A DNA stretch of 64,000 nt, from positions 1,795,369-1,859,368 of the forward strand of contig NZ_CP100445.1 in the NCBI RefSeq assembly GCF_024227435.1, given 5' to 3'. A program made the translations under genes and the position numbers. Positions 41,953 through 51,956 of the stretch are shown here, piece after piece (the first letter of the stretch is position 1; each line of letters starts with the position of its first letter). This stretch comes from Natrinema caseinilyticum. GTDB taxonomy: Archaea > Halobacteriota > Halobacteria > Halobacteriales > Natrialbaceae. Below the pieces are notes generated by a model. The model saw only the letters and a program-made list of their open reading frames with translations, was not told the origin of the DNA and made no database searches.

Positions 41953-42393
41953 ATGATCAGGGGGAAAGATATGGCCATCTCGCTCCTCGCGGTCGGCACG
42001 GCTGCCGTGGCCGGCTACGTCCTCCGTTCGGAGCGCTCACGGTCCCGAACCTCGCGGTCGAAGGCCGACCTCGGGGCGCGTCTGGTCGGACCGGAGGACG
42101 TTCCGGACGACGCGACGGTGGTCGACGCAACCGCCGAACGGCTCGGCGAGATTCCCGGTGCACGACGAGCCCTCGACCGGGCCGTTCGCAACGGCGCGCG
42201 CGACGAGTGGGAACACATCACGCTCGAGCAGGACGGGGCGTGGTCGGTCGTCGACCGCATCAGGCAGTCGCTGCCCTACTACCAGGACGAGGACGACGGC
42301 GGCGCCTACAACGGGGTCTACGTCAGGTACAACGATCGAATCGTGGTACTCGACGCGATCGGCTGGGCACGTCTCGAAGAACCGATTCGGTGA
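41953..42393 (+). CDS. Small haloarchaeal protein with N-terminal membrane segment
   Basis: A 146-residue protein with a short N-terminal helix (AISLLAVGTAAVAGYVL), an Arg/Ser linker, and a soluble part: VVDATAERLGEIPGARRAL, WEHITLEQDGAWSVVDRIRQ, YYQDEDDGGAYNGVYVRYND. No catalytic motif is recognised. It may be tethered to the membrane with the soluble part in the cytoplasm. It lies about 80 bases before a large sensor kinase gene on the same strand. Confidence 0.68.
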   Translation: MIRGKDMAISLLAVGTAAVAGYVLRSERSRSRTSRSKADLGARLVGPEDVPDDATVVDATAERLGEIPGARRALDRAVRNGARDEWEHITLEQDGAWSVVDRIRQSLPYYQDEDDGGAYNGVYVRYNDRIVVLDAIGWARLEEPIR

Positions 42394-42473
42394 GCACGCC
42401 CCGCGGTAACCTCCCGTTCCGGGGAAAACAGCCATAACATTAATCTCTGATTGCGTCTTCCGTTTGGCCGACA

Positions 42474-44471
42474 GTGACCCGATCCGGTCAGCCCGTCGTT
42501 CTCGTCGGCGGCGAGCAAACACCATCGTGGGGCCTCGAAGTCGCGTTCGACGTCGTCCGACTTCGAGACCGAGCAGCGGTGCTCGACTGCGTCGAAACGA
42601 CCGACGTCGGTTGCGTCGTCGTCGACGGAACGGGGGCTGAACGACTCGAGACGGTCGCGTCCGTCTCCGACGCGGTCCCGGCGGTACCAATCATCTACGC
42701 GTCCGCAGACCCCGACGGGACCGTGGCTGCGGCGGCGACGCGTGCCGGTGCGACGGACTACTACTTCGAGGGGTCGAGGGACGAAACGCTCGCCGACCGC
42801 GTCGCGACCGTTTCGGCCGACGGACCCGCGTTCCGCGCCGACGGTCAGCGGCGGGACGATCCGGGGGCGCGACCGTCGGACGAATCGGAAACCGATCCGG
42901 AGGAACGATCGAATTCGGACGATCGGGTCGGCAAACTCGAGGACGCACCCGACAGAAACAGTCGCGCGGACGTCGTCACGAAATTACTCGAGACGACGCG
43001 GGCGTTGTTCTCCTGTGAGTCACACGAGGCGGTCGGGAACGTCGTCGTCGACGCAGCCGAGCGCGTTCTCGGGTTCGACCTCGCCACGGTTCGGCTCTAC
43101 GACCCGGACACGGAGGCGCTGGTCTTGACCGCCGCCTCCGACGCTGTCGGCGATCAGTTCCGCGAGCGAGAACGCGTCGAGATACACGACACCAAGATGG
43201 GAGACGCGTTTCGCCGATCGGAGCCGCACATAATCGAGGACCTGCAACGCGAGGTCAGCTTCGACTACGGGTCGTTTCGCTGCGGGATGACGATACCGAT
43301 CGCCGACCACGGGATTCTCAACGTCGCGTCGCCGATCAGCGGCGCCTTCGACGACCAGCACGTCCAACTCGCCCAGCTGCTGACCGAAAGCGCAGCCGCC
43401 GCATTCGAACAGGCCGACAGTCGGGCGGACCTCCGTCGCCACGAAAAACTCCTCGAGACCGTCGAGGGAATGATGTACGCGACCGACGAGAACGCTCGCC
43501 TGACGCTCGTGACCGGCCCCCTGGCGGCACGGCTGGGATACGATCGCGAGGCACTGGTCGGCAAACACGTCTCGAGTATCTTCGACGAGGACAGATACGA
43601 CGACGCGGTCGAGTACGTTCGAGATCTGCTTACAGATCCACAGCAGGACAGCGGAGCCTTCGAAGCAACCTTCATCACCGCCGACGACGAGCGGTTTCCG
43701 GTCGAGATCGAATGCTCGCTCTTACCCCGTAGCGACGAGGAGATCGAAGACGAGGCGTTCCGCGGGACGGTCAGCGTCGTCAGGGACATCACGCGGCGCA
43801 AGGAACGCGAGCAGTACCTCCAGGTGCTCAATCGGGTCCTCCGACACAACCTGCGCAACGACCTCACCGTGGTCATCGGGTACGCAGAACTCCTCCGTGA
43901 GCAACTCGACGATCAGGACCTCGCGGCCGCCGCGAGCACGCTCCAGCAGACGGCGACCGATCTCGCACACACCAGCGAAAAGACGCGGGCCATCCAGTAC
44001 GCACTCGAGCGGGACGGCGACCTCGAGCCGGTCGACGTCGCTGCGATCGTCGACGAGGCAATCACCGAAGCCGACGTCGGCGCGGCCACGGTCTCCGTCT
44101 CGACGGAGGACACCTGCCGAGCCTGGGCGGATCCGGGACTTCGGCTCATCGTCGACAACCTCCTCGAGAACGCGGTCACGCACGCGAGGCCGGACCCGAC
44201 CGTCGAAGTTTCGATCACGTGCGAGGACGACCGGGTCCTGCTCGCGTTCGCCGACGACGGGCCCGGCATTCCACCCGCCGAGATCGACGTCGTAACCGGC
44301 GAAAGCGACATCACGCAGCTCACACACAGCAGCGGACTCGGGCTCTGGCTGGTCCGCTGGATGGTCGACAGTTACGGCGGCCGCGTTTCGTTTGTCCAGT
44401 CGGACATGGGCGGCAGCCGGGTCGAGGTATCGCTCGAGGCGGCACACCCGGTGCCGGCGGACGAATCGTAG
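42474..44471 (+). CDS. Large sensor histidine kinase with receiver-like, GAF and PAS domains
   Basis: A 665-residue protein starting with GTG. Residues 1-125 resemble a receiver (VVLVGGEQTPSWG, CVVVDGTGAER) without the usual Asp motif. A GAF domain follows an acidic linker (LLETTRALFSCESHEAVGN, VRLYDPDTEALVLTA, CGMTIPIADHGILNVAS). A PAS domain comes next, then HisKA with H458 in RVLRHNLRNDLTVVIGY. HATPase motifs are DNLLENAVTHARPD, ADDGPGIPP and SGLGLWLVRWMV. It has no membrane helix. It may be a cytoplasmic redox, light or ligand sensor. Confidence 0.92.
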   Translation: MTRSGQPVVLVGGEQTPSWGLEVAFDVVRLRDRAAVLDCVETTDVGCVVVDGTGAERLETVASVSDAVPAVPIIYASADPDGTVAAAATRAGATDYYFEGSRDETLADRVATVSADGPAFRADGQRRDDPGARPSDESETDPEERSNSDDRVGKLEDAPDRNSRADVVTKLLETTRALFSCESHEAVGNVVVDAAERVLGFDLATVRLYDPDTEALVLTAASDAVGDQFRERERVEIHDTKMGDAFRRSEPHIIEDLQREVSFDYGSFRCGMTIPIADHGILNVASPISGAFDDQHVQLAQLLTESAAAAFEQADSRADLRRHEKLLETVEGMMYATDENARLTLVTGPLAARLGYDREALVGKHVSSIFDEDRYDDAVEYVRDLLTDPQQDSGAFEATFITADDERFPVEIECSLLPRSDEEIEDEAFRGTVSVVRDITRRKEREQYLQVLNRVLRHNLRNDLTVVIGYAELLREQLDDQDLAAAASTLQQTATDLAHTSEKTRAIQYALERDGDLEPVDVAAIVDEAITEADVGAATVSVSTEDTCRAWADPGLRLIVDNLLENAVTHARPDPTVEVSITCEDDRVLLAFADDGPGIPPAEIDVVTGESDITQLTHSSGLGLWLVRWMVDSYGGRVSFVQSDMGGSRVEVSLEAAHPVPADES

Positions 44472-44620
44472 TGGAGCCGGCAGGCGAACCGCCGGCGGAT
44501 CGGATCCGGTCCTCGAAAGCGGCGTCACCGCGTGAACTGGACGGTCGACCGCTGCCGATCCGAAACGGTCAGCCGCCACGAATCGCAATCACTACCACAC
44601 CGGCCGGCCGATCCCTACCC

Positions 44621-45520
44621 ATGGAACTGGGGCTGATCGGACTCGGACGCATGGGACAGATCGTCGTCGAGCGAACGCTCGCGGCGGACCACGACGTCGT
44701 CGCCTTCGATCTGGACGAGGACGCGGTCTCGAGGGCCGCCGAGGCCGGTGCCGAGCCGGCCGACTCGCTCGAGGATTTCGTCGGCCGACTCGGTGCGGAA
44801 AAACGCATCTGGATGATGGTCCCCGCCGGCGACGCGGTCGACGTCACCCTTGAGGAACTCGAGTCCCACTTGGACGGCGACGACGTCGTCGTCGACGGCG
44901 GCAACTCGTACTTCGAGGACTCCGTGCGCCGCGCCGAGTCCTGCCCCGCGGCCTACCTCGACTGTGGCACCTCCGGCGGCCCGGCCGGTGCCGAACTGGG
45001 ATTCTCGCTGATGGTCGGCGGCCCCGAGTGGGCGTACGACGAACTCGAACCCGTTTTCGACGCCGTCGCGACCGGTCCCGACGGCCACGAGCGGATGGGC
45101 GCCGCCGGCTCGGGTCATTACGTCAAAATGATTCACAACGGCGTCGAGTACGCGCTGATGCAGGCCTACGGCGAGGGATTCGAGTTGCTGTACGAGGGAC
45201 GCTACGACCTCGACCTCGAGAACGTGGCCTCGGTCTGGAACAACGGCGCGGTGATTCGGTCCTGGCTACTCGAACTCTGTGAGGAAGCCTTCCGCGAGGA
45301 AGGGACCGACCTCGGAACCGTCGCCGACCGCATCGAGGGCGGTTCGACCGGCACCTGGACCGTCCGGGAAGGCCTCGAACAGGAGGTCCCCCTGCCGCTG
45401 ATCTACACGGCGCTGTCCGAACGCTTCGGGTCGCGAGTAGACGACGGTCGGTTCGCACGACGGCTCGCGAACCGGCTCCGGTACGGCTTCGGCCGTCACG
45501 ACGTTCCCCGACGAGAGTGA
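44621..45520 (+). CDS. gnd: 6-phosphogluconate dehydrogenase (decarboxylating, short type)
   Basis: A 299-residue protein. The Rossmann motif LGLIGLGRMGQIVVE starts it, VVDGGNSYFEDSVRRAE and DCGTSGGPAGAE follow, and the catalytic region is HYVKMIHNGVEYALMQAYGEG. These are the signature segments of Gnd. It is shorter than the 470-residue enzyme and is like the NAD- or NADP-dependent short Gnd of haloarchaea and some bacteria. It feeds ribulose 5-phosphate to pentose synthesis. The ATG at 44621 gives the proper first strand. Confidence 0.95.
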   Translation: MELGLIGLGRMGQIVVERTLAADHDVVAFDLDEDAVSRAAEAGAEPADSLEDFVGRLGAEKRIWMMVPAGDAVDVTLEELESHLDGDDVVVDGGNSYFEDSVRRAESCPAAYLDCGTSGGPAGAELGFSLMVGGPEWAYDELEPVFDAVATGPDGHERMGAAGSGHYVKMIHNGVEYALMQAYGEGFELLYEGRYDLDLENVASVWNNGAVIRSWLLELCEEAFREEGTDLGTVADRIEGGSTGTWTVREGLEQEVPLPLIYTALSERFGSRVDDGRFARRLANRLRYGFGRHDVPRRE

Positions 45521-45822
45521 GCGAGACGAGGGCCCGTTCGTCGCTCGAGTAGCGAGCACGACGGTCGTTCGCCCCGGTACGACCGGCTTCGGGGATACCT
45601 GCGGGACCACTACCAGCATCGAAGCCTCGAAACGGCACTCGGCTTCGTGCTCGCCGGGAGAATACGAACCGGACCCGGGCTCAGCGGACGGGGACGATCC
45701 GAAACGGTCGCTCCTATACACGGCAATTGTTCACACTGTTCATTCTACGTGCCGTAATCGTTTCCAATTTCAATACCACAATATTAATTATGTTTTTTAT
45801 GGATAATTGTTCACGCTGCGTT
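45521..45822. other. AT-rich upstream region of the first GH5 gene with direct repeats
   Basis: About 300 bases. The last third is AT-rich and carries two copies of AATTGTTCAC at 45725-45734 and 45805-45814, each followed by a CTG within a few bases. They lie 80 bases apart and might bind a regulator of the GH5 gene. No other gene is visible. Confidence 0.4.
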
Positions 45823-47988
45823 ATGGACAGTGGACACACACGACGCGACATTTTGAAAACGTCCGCGGCCGGCACGGTCGTCGGTGCGGGACTCGACGGG
45901 GGCGCCTCGAGCGCGAGGGCAGCGCGAGCGCCGTTCGGCGACGGGGTCAACCTGCAGCCGTCGTACTTCTGCGGCGGCGAGCAGGACATCGGCTGGGACC
46001 TGATGAACCAGTATCCGGCCATCGAGACGGTCCGGATCGAGATCGAGCCGTTCTCGTTCGGCGACGTCGACACGACGGTCGAGGACGCCCGACGCTGGAT
46101 CGACGAGGCAACCGAGAACGGGTACGAGGTGATCGCCACGTACCACCACTACCCGGACAACGGGTCCGCGGACCCGGCGGCACTACAACGGGCGGCGGAC
46201 TTCTGGGTCGACCACTACGGGATCCTCTCGCGGAACGCCTCGTTCTCGATCAACCTCATGAACGAGTGGGGCGATTACAGCGTCTCCGCGAGCGCGTACG
46301 CTTCTGCATACGACGACGCGATCACCACTGTCCGCACCGCCACGAGTTACACCGGGCCGATCGTCTGCGATGCCCCCGGGTGGGGACAGGGCACCCACCG
46401 CCTCGCCAGTGCCGTCGAGGACATCGACGACGACGACCTCGTCCTCTCCGCGCACGTCTACCCGAGCGGATACAACGCGACGACCAGAGAATCGCTCCAG
46501 CCGACCCATCTGAACGTCATGGACGAGACCGACTACCCCTGTCTGATCGGCGAGTTCGGCAACGACGCGGAGACCGCGGGTGCCGACTGGTCGGCCATCG
46601 TCGACCACGCCAGAGCCCTCGGCTGGCCGGTCGTCGGGTGGACCTGGAACGGCGACGGCACAGCGGCGGGGATGAACATGGCCGATCCGTACTGGGGCGG
46701 GGAGTGTCGCGGTCCCTACTCCGAGTCGTCGTACTTCGCCGTCGTCTACGACAAACTCGGCGACAGCAGTGACAGCGGGGAGAGCGGCGTAAACGACACG
46801 AACGGCGAACCGACTGCCGCGATCACCACCGGCGCGACCGATCCGTCGGTCGGCGAATCGGTGACGTTCGATGCCAGCGACTCGAGCGCCGGCGACGGGA
46901 CGATCGAGCGCTACGAGTGGGCGTTCGGCGACGGGACGACGGCGACGGGCGAGCGCGTCGAGCACGCCTTCGACGACGCGGGCGAATACGAGGTCCGGCT
47001 GACGGTCACCGACGACGCGGCGACGTCTGCCAGCGACGCGGTCACGATTGCGGTCTCGGCGGCGGCGGGTCCCGGCGTCCCCGCGAATCTCGGGGTCGTT
47101 GCGACGACGGCGACGTCGATCACGCTCGAGTGGGACGGCGTCGACGGCGCGGATCGCTACGTCGTCTCCGTCGACGGATCGGTGGATCACGAGACGAGCG
47201 GGACGTCGACCACGGTCGGAGGACTGGAGGCGGACACGCGCCACGAGATTGGCGTCGCCGCCGTCGACGGGGTCACTGAATCTGTCGCGAAGACGACGTC
47301 CGTCACGACCGATGGAACAGACGGCGTCGGCGAGCGGGTGAACGCCGAGATACGACCGAGCACGACGTCGGCGTCGGTCGGCGAACGCGTCGGATTCAAC
47401 GCCGTGGAGACGACCGGAAAGTGCTCCTGGATCACCGAACTCGAGTGGACCCTGGGCGACGGCACGACCGCGGCGGGCTGGTGGAACGCCCACACCTACG
47501 ACTCGCCGGGCACCTACACCGTCGCGCTGACCGCGACCGATAACGAAGGAATCGCTACGACCCACGAGATCGAACTCAGCGTCACGAGCGGCGGTAACGA
47601 TGGGACCGACGATGGCGATGGCGCAGCCGGAAACGAGAGCACTGACGGGGGGAGTCGAGACGGAGGCGGGACCGGCGACGGCGATGCAGACGACGACCAC
47701 AGCGGGCCTATCGGAGACGGCGGTTCCACCGACGGACTGAACGCCGTGATTCGACCGAGCACGACGTCGGCATCGGTCGGCGAGCGCGTCGGGTTCAACG
47801 CCGCGGAGACGACCGGAAAGAGCACCTGGATCATCACGCTGAACTGGGACCTCGGCGACGGCACGACCGCGGCGGGCTGGTGGAACGCCCACACCTACGA
47901 CTCGCCGGGCACCTACACCGTCGCGCTGACCGCGACCGATAACGAGGGGACGTCCACGACTCACGAAGTCGAGATCACCGTTTCCTGA
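45823..47988 (+). CDS. Tat-exported GH5 glycoside hydrolase with PKD and Fn3 modules (copy 1)
   Basis: A 721-residue secreted enzyme. The Tat motif HTRRDILKTSAAG is at residues 5-17. The GH5 domain has acid/base E148 in NLMNEWGD and nucleophile E244 in LIGEFGN, plus VLSAHVYPSGY and WPVVGWTWNGDG. A PKD-like module (about 330-415), an Fn3 module (VPANLGVVATTATSITLEW) and two further PKD-like modules that are close copies of each other follow. GH5 includes cellulases and mannanases. It is next to a close paralogue that shares long stretches of nearly identical DNA. Two AATTGTTCAC repeats lie upstream. Confidence 0.9.
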   Translation: MDSGHTRRDILKTSAAGTVVGAGLDGGASSARAARAPFGDGVNLQPSYFCGGEQDIGWDLMNQYPAIETVRIEIEPFSFGDVDTTVEDARRWIDEATENGYEVIATYHHYPDNGSADPAALQRAADFWVDHYGILSRNASFSINLMNEWGDYSVSASAYASAYDDAITTVRTATSYTGPIVCDAPGWGQGTHRLASAVEDIDDDDLVLSAHVYPSGYNATTRESLQPTHLNVMDETDYPCLIGEFGNDAETAGADWSAIVDHARALGWPVVGWTWNGDGTAAGMNMADPYWGGECRGPYSESSYFAVVYDKLGDSSDSGESGVNDTNGEPTAAITTGATDPSVGESVTFDASDSSAGDGTIERYEWAFGDGTTATGERVEHAFDDAGEYEVRLTVTDDAATSASDAVTIAVSAAAGPGVPANLGVVATTATSITLEWDGVDGADRYVVSVDGSVDHETSGTSTTVGGLEADTRHEIGVAAVDGVTESVAKTTSVTTDGTDGVGERVNAEIRPSTTSASVGERVGFNAVETTGKCSWITELEWTLGDGTTAAGWWNAHTYDSPGTYTVALTATDNEGIATTHEIELSVTSGGNDGTDDGDGAAGNESTDGGSRDGGGTGDGDADDDHSGPIGDGGSTDGLNAVIRPSTTSASVGERVGFNAAETTGKSTWIITLNWDLGDGTTAAGWWNAHTYDSPGTYTVALTATDNEGTSTTHEVEITVS

Positions 47989-48307
47989 TCTGTACGAGGC
48001 GAGTCGATCGTTCCGGTGACCGTCGGAAACGCCTCGAGAAAGAGGGGCCGGGATCATCGGTCTACGCCGCGCTGCCCGCCGGGTTCGGCGCACTCCGACT
48101 CGTGAATCGGGGTCGGTCCCACGAGGGTTCGGAACGAGCGAGACGCCGGACGGATCGAACGAACGAGTCGGTCGGGTCGGGAGACGTCCGGCGTGTGGAT
48201 TGTGCTCCGGCGCCGATCCGGGTTCTCCGCGGAGTGATTGCGGCCGTCCCAACCGTGTTAGTACGACAGTAAGTATACCAATTATTTGTTATAGTCGGCG
48301 TGGGAGT
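47989..48307. other. Intergenic region between the two GH5 genes
   Basis: About 320 bases. The first 240 are GC-rich with no credible gene. The final part is AT-rich (TACCAATTATTTGTTATAG near 48276) and likely holds the promoter of the second GH5 gene. Confidence 0.4.
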
Positions 48308-50224
48308 ATGGGTACTGAACGCTCACGGGGTACCATCGCGCGACGGAAGATACTGATAGCGTCCGGCGCAACCGGCGCAGTCGTCGGCAGCGGACTCATC
48401 GGTCGGTGGTCGAACGGGGGGACGTCGGGAGGGTCGTTCGGCGACGGGGTCAACCTGCAGCCGTCGTACTTCTGCGGCGGCGAGCAGGACATCGGCTGGG
48501 ATCTGATGAACCAGTATCCGGCCATCGAGACGGTCCGGATCGAGATCGAGCCGTTCTCGTTCGGCGACGTCGACACGACGGTCGAGGACGCCCGACGCTG
48601 GATCGACGAGGCAACCGAGAACGGGTACGAGGTGATCGCCACGTACCACCATCATCCGGACGATGGATCTGCGGACCCGGCGGCACTGCAACGGGCGGCG
48701 GACTTCTGGGTCGACCACTACGGGACCCTCTCGCGGAATTCATCGGTCACCATCAACCTCATGAACGAGTGGGGCGATCACAGCGTCTCAGCGAGCGCGT
48801 ATGCCTCTGCGTACACCGACGCCATCGGCACCGTTCGCACCGCTACGAGCTACACCGGGCCGATCGTCTGCGATGCCCCCGGGTGGGGACAGGGCACCCA
48901 CCGCCTCGCCAGTGCCGTCGAGGACATCGACGACGACGACCTCGTCCTCTCCGCGCACGTCTACCCGAACGGGTACAACGCAACGACGGGGGAGTGGCTG
49001 CGACCGGCACACCTGAACGTCATGGACGAGACCGACTACCCCTGTATACTCGGTGAGTTCGGCAAGCACACGCCGACCGCTTTCTCCGAAAATACCGGCG
49101 CCGACTGGTCGGCCATCGTCGACCACGCCAGGGACCTCGGCTGGCCGGTCGTCGGGTGGGCCTGGAACGGCGACGGCACAGCGGAGAAGATGAACATGGT
49201 CGACCCGCACTGGGGCGAGGAGTGTCAGGGTCCCTACTCCGAGTCGTCGTACTTCGCCGTCGTCTACGACAAACTCGGCGACAGCGGTGGCGGTGACGGT
49301 GACGACGGCTCGAACGGCGAACCGACTGCCGCGATCACCACTGACGCGACCGATCCGTCGATCGGCGAAGCGGTGACGTTCGATGCCAGCGACTCGAGCA
49401 CCGGCGACGGGACGATCGAGCGCTACGAGTGGGCGTTCGGCGACGGGACGACGGCGACGGGCGAGCGCGTCGAGCACGCCTTCGACGACGCGGGCGAATA
49501 CGAGGTCCGGCTGACGGTCACCGACGATGCGGCGGCGACCGATGCGGAGACGGTCACGGTAAGGGTAACGAACGGGGCGGCGTCGGGCCCCGACGCACCT
49601 GCGACCATCGAGGCCGTAGAGAGGACCACCTCGTCGATCACGCTCGAGTGGGACGGCGTCGACGGCGCGGATCGCTACGTCGTCTCCGTCGACGGATCGG
49701 TGGATCACGAGACCAGCGAGACGTCGACCACGGTCGGGGGACTCGAGGCGGACACGCACTACGAGATCGGCGTCGCTGCCGTCGACGGGGGGTCAAAATC
49801 CGATCCGCGGACGATCTCGGTCTCGACTGGCGACGGGGCGGGGGATGGCGCACCCGGTGGAGACGACGGATCTGCCGGAGACGATGGGAACGACGGGACC
49901 GACGATTCCAACGAGCGCCACGTCGCCGAGATACGACCGAGCACGACGTCGGCGTCGGTCGGCGAGCGCATCGATTTCGTCGTCGCGGACAACACGACCG
50001 ATCGCGACGCCTGGATAACCGCACTGCAGTGGGATTTCGGGGACGGCACGACGGCGGACGGCTGGTACGTCGCCTACGTCTACGGCTCGCCGGGCACCTA
50101 CACCGTCGCGCTGACCGCGACCGACAGCGCGGGGACAACCACGACCCACGAGATAACGATCAGCGTTTCGCGACACCGACGTCGTCGGCCCGCGATCCCG
50201 GCCGACCGTCCGAGAGAGCGATAG
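48308..50224 (+). CDS. Tat-exported GH5 glycoside hydrolase with PKD and Fn3 modules (copy 2)
   Basis: A 638-residue paralogue of the upstream enzyme. The Tat motif is IARRKILIASGATG. Acid/base E154 is in NLMNEWGD and nucleophile E250 in LGEFGK. It has one PKD-like module, one Fn3 module and one diverged PKD-like module, so it is one module shorter than copy 1. The last residues, RHRRRRPAIPADRPRER, are basic and Arg-rich, unlike any other part, and start right where copy 1 has its stop. A stop-codon loss after ITISVS is therefore likely. The active site is intact. Confidence 0.9.
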   Translation: MGTERSRGTIARRKILIASGATGAVVGSGLIGRWSNGGTSGGSFGDGVNLQPSYFCGGEQDIGWDLMNQYPAIETVRIEIEPFSFGDVDTTVEDARRWIDEATENGYEVIATYHHHPDDGSADPAALQRAADFWVDHYGTLSRNSSVTINLMNEWGDHSVSASAYASAYTDAIGTVRTATSYTGPIVCDAPGWGQGTHRLASAVEDIDDDDLVLSAHVYPNGYNATTGEWLRPAHLNVMDETDYPCILGEFGKHTPTAFSENTGADWSAIVDHARDLGWPVVGWAWNGDGTAEKMNMVDPHWGEECQGPYSESSYFAVVYDKLGDSGGGDGDDGSNGEPTAAITTDATDPSIGEAVTFDASDSSTGDGTIERYEWAFGDGTTATGERVEHAFDDAGEYEVRLTVTDDAAATDAETVTVRVTNGAASGPDAPATIEAVERTTSSITLEWDGVDGADRYVVSVDGSVDHETSETSTTVGGLEADTHYEIGVAAVDGGSKSDPRTISVSTGDGAGDGAPGGDDGSAGDDGNDGTDDSNERHVAEIRPSTTSASVGERIDFVVADNTTDRDAWITALQWDFGDGTTADGWYVAYVYGSPGTYTVALTATDSAGTTTTHEITISVSRHRRRRPAIPADRPRER

Positions 50225-50456
50225 AACCATCACTTACGACCGACCCGCACCGAACGGCGTCGGTGACCGCGACCGTTCGATCGCACTCGAGAAGTCCACC
50301 GAGGAACCGGACCAGCGGCCGTGAACCCGGCGGTTTCGGCCGACGGCTCGAGCGACGGGGTGAACCGGCTCACAGACGGGACGAATCGCCGTCGGCTGGG
50401 TCGTCGGTTGGAACAAGGCGAACCGTTATGGTCGAATTGACGCTAGTTGTTCTCGA

Positions 50457-50529
50457 GGGCGCGTAGCTCAGTGGATAGAGTCCTTGGTTCCGGACCAAGA
50501 TGTCGGGGGTTCGAATCCCTCCGCGCCCG
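50457..50529 (+). tRNA. tRNA-Arg (anticodon CCG)
   Basis: The acceptor stem GGGCGCG pairs with CGCGCCC, with discriminator G. The D-stem is GCTC/GAGT, the anticodon arm CTTGG-TTCCGGA-CCAAG carries CCG (50490-50492), and the T-arm is GGGGG-TTCGAAT-CCCTC. CCG decodes CGG (Arg). There is no intron, and the CCA is not encoded. The sequence after it (GCAGCGAGGAGTCC) shows no second copy of the 3' end, so no integration site is supported. Confidence 0.95.
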
Positions 50530-50708
50530 TGCAGCGAGGAGTCCAGCGACGAGCGAACCGGTCGAGTGAGAGTGGATTCGAATCAGGGAGTGAAGCGAAG
50601 CGGAACGACCGTGGTTCGAACGACATCCTCGCTCACACGGGACTATCATAATTATTATTAGATCTTGTTTTCTCCACACACGTCGTCGGTACGTCTGAGG
50701 GAGTTGTA

Positions 50709-51272
50709 ATGGCAACTACAGAAAAATCAGAAGTGAACGGTGTCGATGTGTCCGCGCTCGAGGGGGCTATCGAGGCGATTAGCGATGACCCGAACGTCGG
50801 GATGTTCACGTTCAAAGCCGAGACCGAATGGCAGGACGCACTCAAGTGCGTGACGAAGATCGACGAATTCGACCAGACGGATGAGACCGTCCACACCCGC
50901 GAATTCACCCTTCAGGGGGACGAACCCGAACAAATCCTCGGGGAACGCACCGGGCCGAATGCAGTGGAACACTTGCTTGCGGCGCTTGGATCGTGTCTGA
51001 GCGTCGGCTACGCAGCACACGCCGCAGCCATGGGAATCGAACTCGACAGTCTTCGCTTCGAGATGGAGGGTGACTTCGACATTCGCGGCTTCCTCGGAAT
51101 CTCGGACGAGGTCCGCCCCGGTTACGAGTCGATCACCTGTTCGGTGTACCTCGACGCCGATGCCAGCGAAGACGAACTCGAACAGTTACGCGAGCGTGTC
51201 GAGGCAACCTCGCCTCTGATGGACGTCATCACAAATCAAGTGCCGCTCGTGACCCGTCTCGTCGTCGAATAA
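50709..51272 (+). CDS. OsmC-family protein
   Basis: A 187-residue OsmC/Ohr-fold protein. It shows VHTREFTLQGDEPEQILGERTG, PNAVEHLLAALGSCLSVGYAA and SITCSVYLDADASEDELEQL. The family reduces organic hydroperoxides with a pair of Cys; here the Cys in ALGSCLSVG is conserved and the ITCSV Cys may be the partner. The N-terminal 40 residues are an extra acidic region. It comes after the tRNA-Arg gene, with an AT-rich promoter near 50640-50680. Confidence 0.88.
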   Translation: MATTEKSEVNGVDVSALEGAIEAISDDPNVGMFTFKAETEWQDALKCVTKIDEFDQTDETVHTREFTLQGDEPEQILGERTGPNAVEHLLAALGSCLSVGYAAHAAAMGIELDSLRFEMEGDFDIRGFLGISDEVRPGYESITCSVYLDADASEDELEQLRERVEATSPLMDVITNQVPLVTRLVVE

Positions 51273-51956
51273 TTCGCCGGGAGAGCGCATCCCTCCTCGG
51301 GAGGGACTCGTTTCGCGAGGGAAAGGCAGGCACACGATGATATGCGATTCAGTCCCAACTTCGAGTGCCGCCGGTGTCGAATTCGCGCTATATATTTCGC
51401 AGGGTTGCGGTGAATTATGGTCAAGATGGTGTTTTCTCAGACCACTAATTTCGGCCACCTCATGCCTCATAGGTCGATTCGTTCCATAGTCGAAGTAAAT
51501 CCCCCTGCCACCGTACAGTTGAGGTGAAACGATCGCCCGATTGCACGGAGATCACCGGTCGAACGGCATACTTCACGCTCGGTAATTCCGCCCCTCCGAA
51601 TCTGAACTACCCGCCGTATGGAGATGCGATCGCGACTGTTTCGCTCGATTATCAGTGTCGTTTGTAGAGCCGTGCTGTATATAAACCGCCAACGCAGTGC
51701 GGTATTCGGATCGATCTACCCGTCGTCTTCTTTCTCGAGACACGAGCCCGTTCGTGAATTCCGGGCATCTGACGATCTACGGTCGACGCGGTCCGCAAAG
51801 ACCTGCGCCGTCCGCAGTCTGGTCGTCGCGCTTTCATTTCGAATCGGGGGCCGAGCCGGTATCGGTTACGGTGCCTCGGACAGCGGGGACCTTGTACTGT
51901 GTTTTTGATCTGTTCTCCCCTCCAAGAGTTAACACGCTTCTCCGAGAGTGTCTCGC
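51273..51956. other. Long intergenic region with one terminator-like hairpin
   Basis: Nearly 700 bases between the OsmC and enolase-superfamily genes. At 51291-51305 a small hairpin CCCTCC-TCG-GGAGGG follows OsmC and could act as a terminator. Further on the DNA is less GC-rich, and the open frames translate to non-acidic, unconvincing peptides. No tRNA-like or repeat structure is clear. Confidence 0.45.

Noticed and set aside
46183-48252. A 689-codon open frame on the minus strand opposite GH5 copy 1.
   Set aside because: It is antisense to a clear GH5-PKD gene, with Arg/Val-rich translation and no domain. Long antisense frames are normal in GC-rich DNA.
50457-50640. tRNA-Arg as an integration site.
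   Set aside because: No second copy of the tRNA 3' end and no integrase gene were seen downstream.
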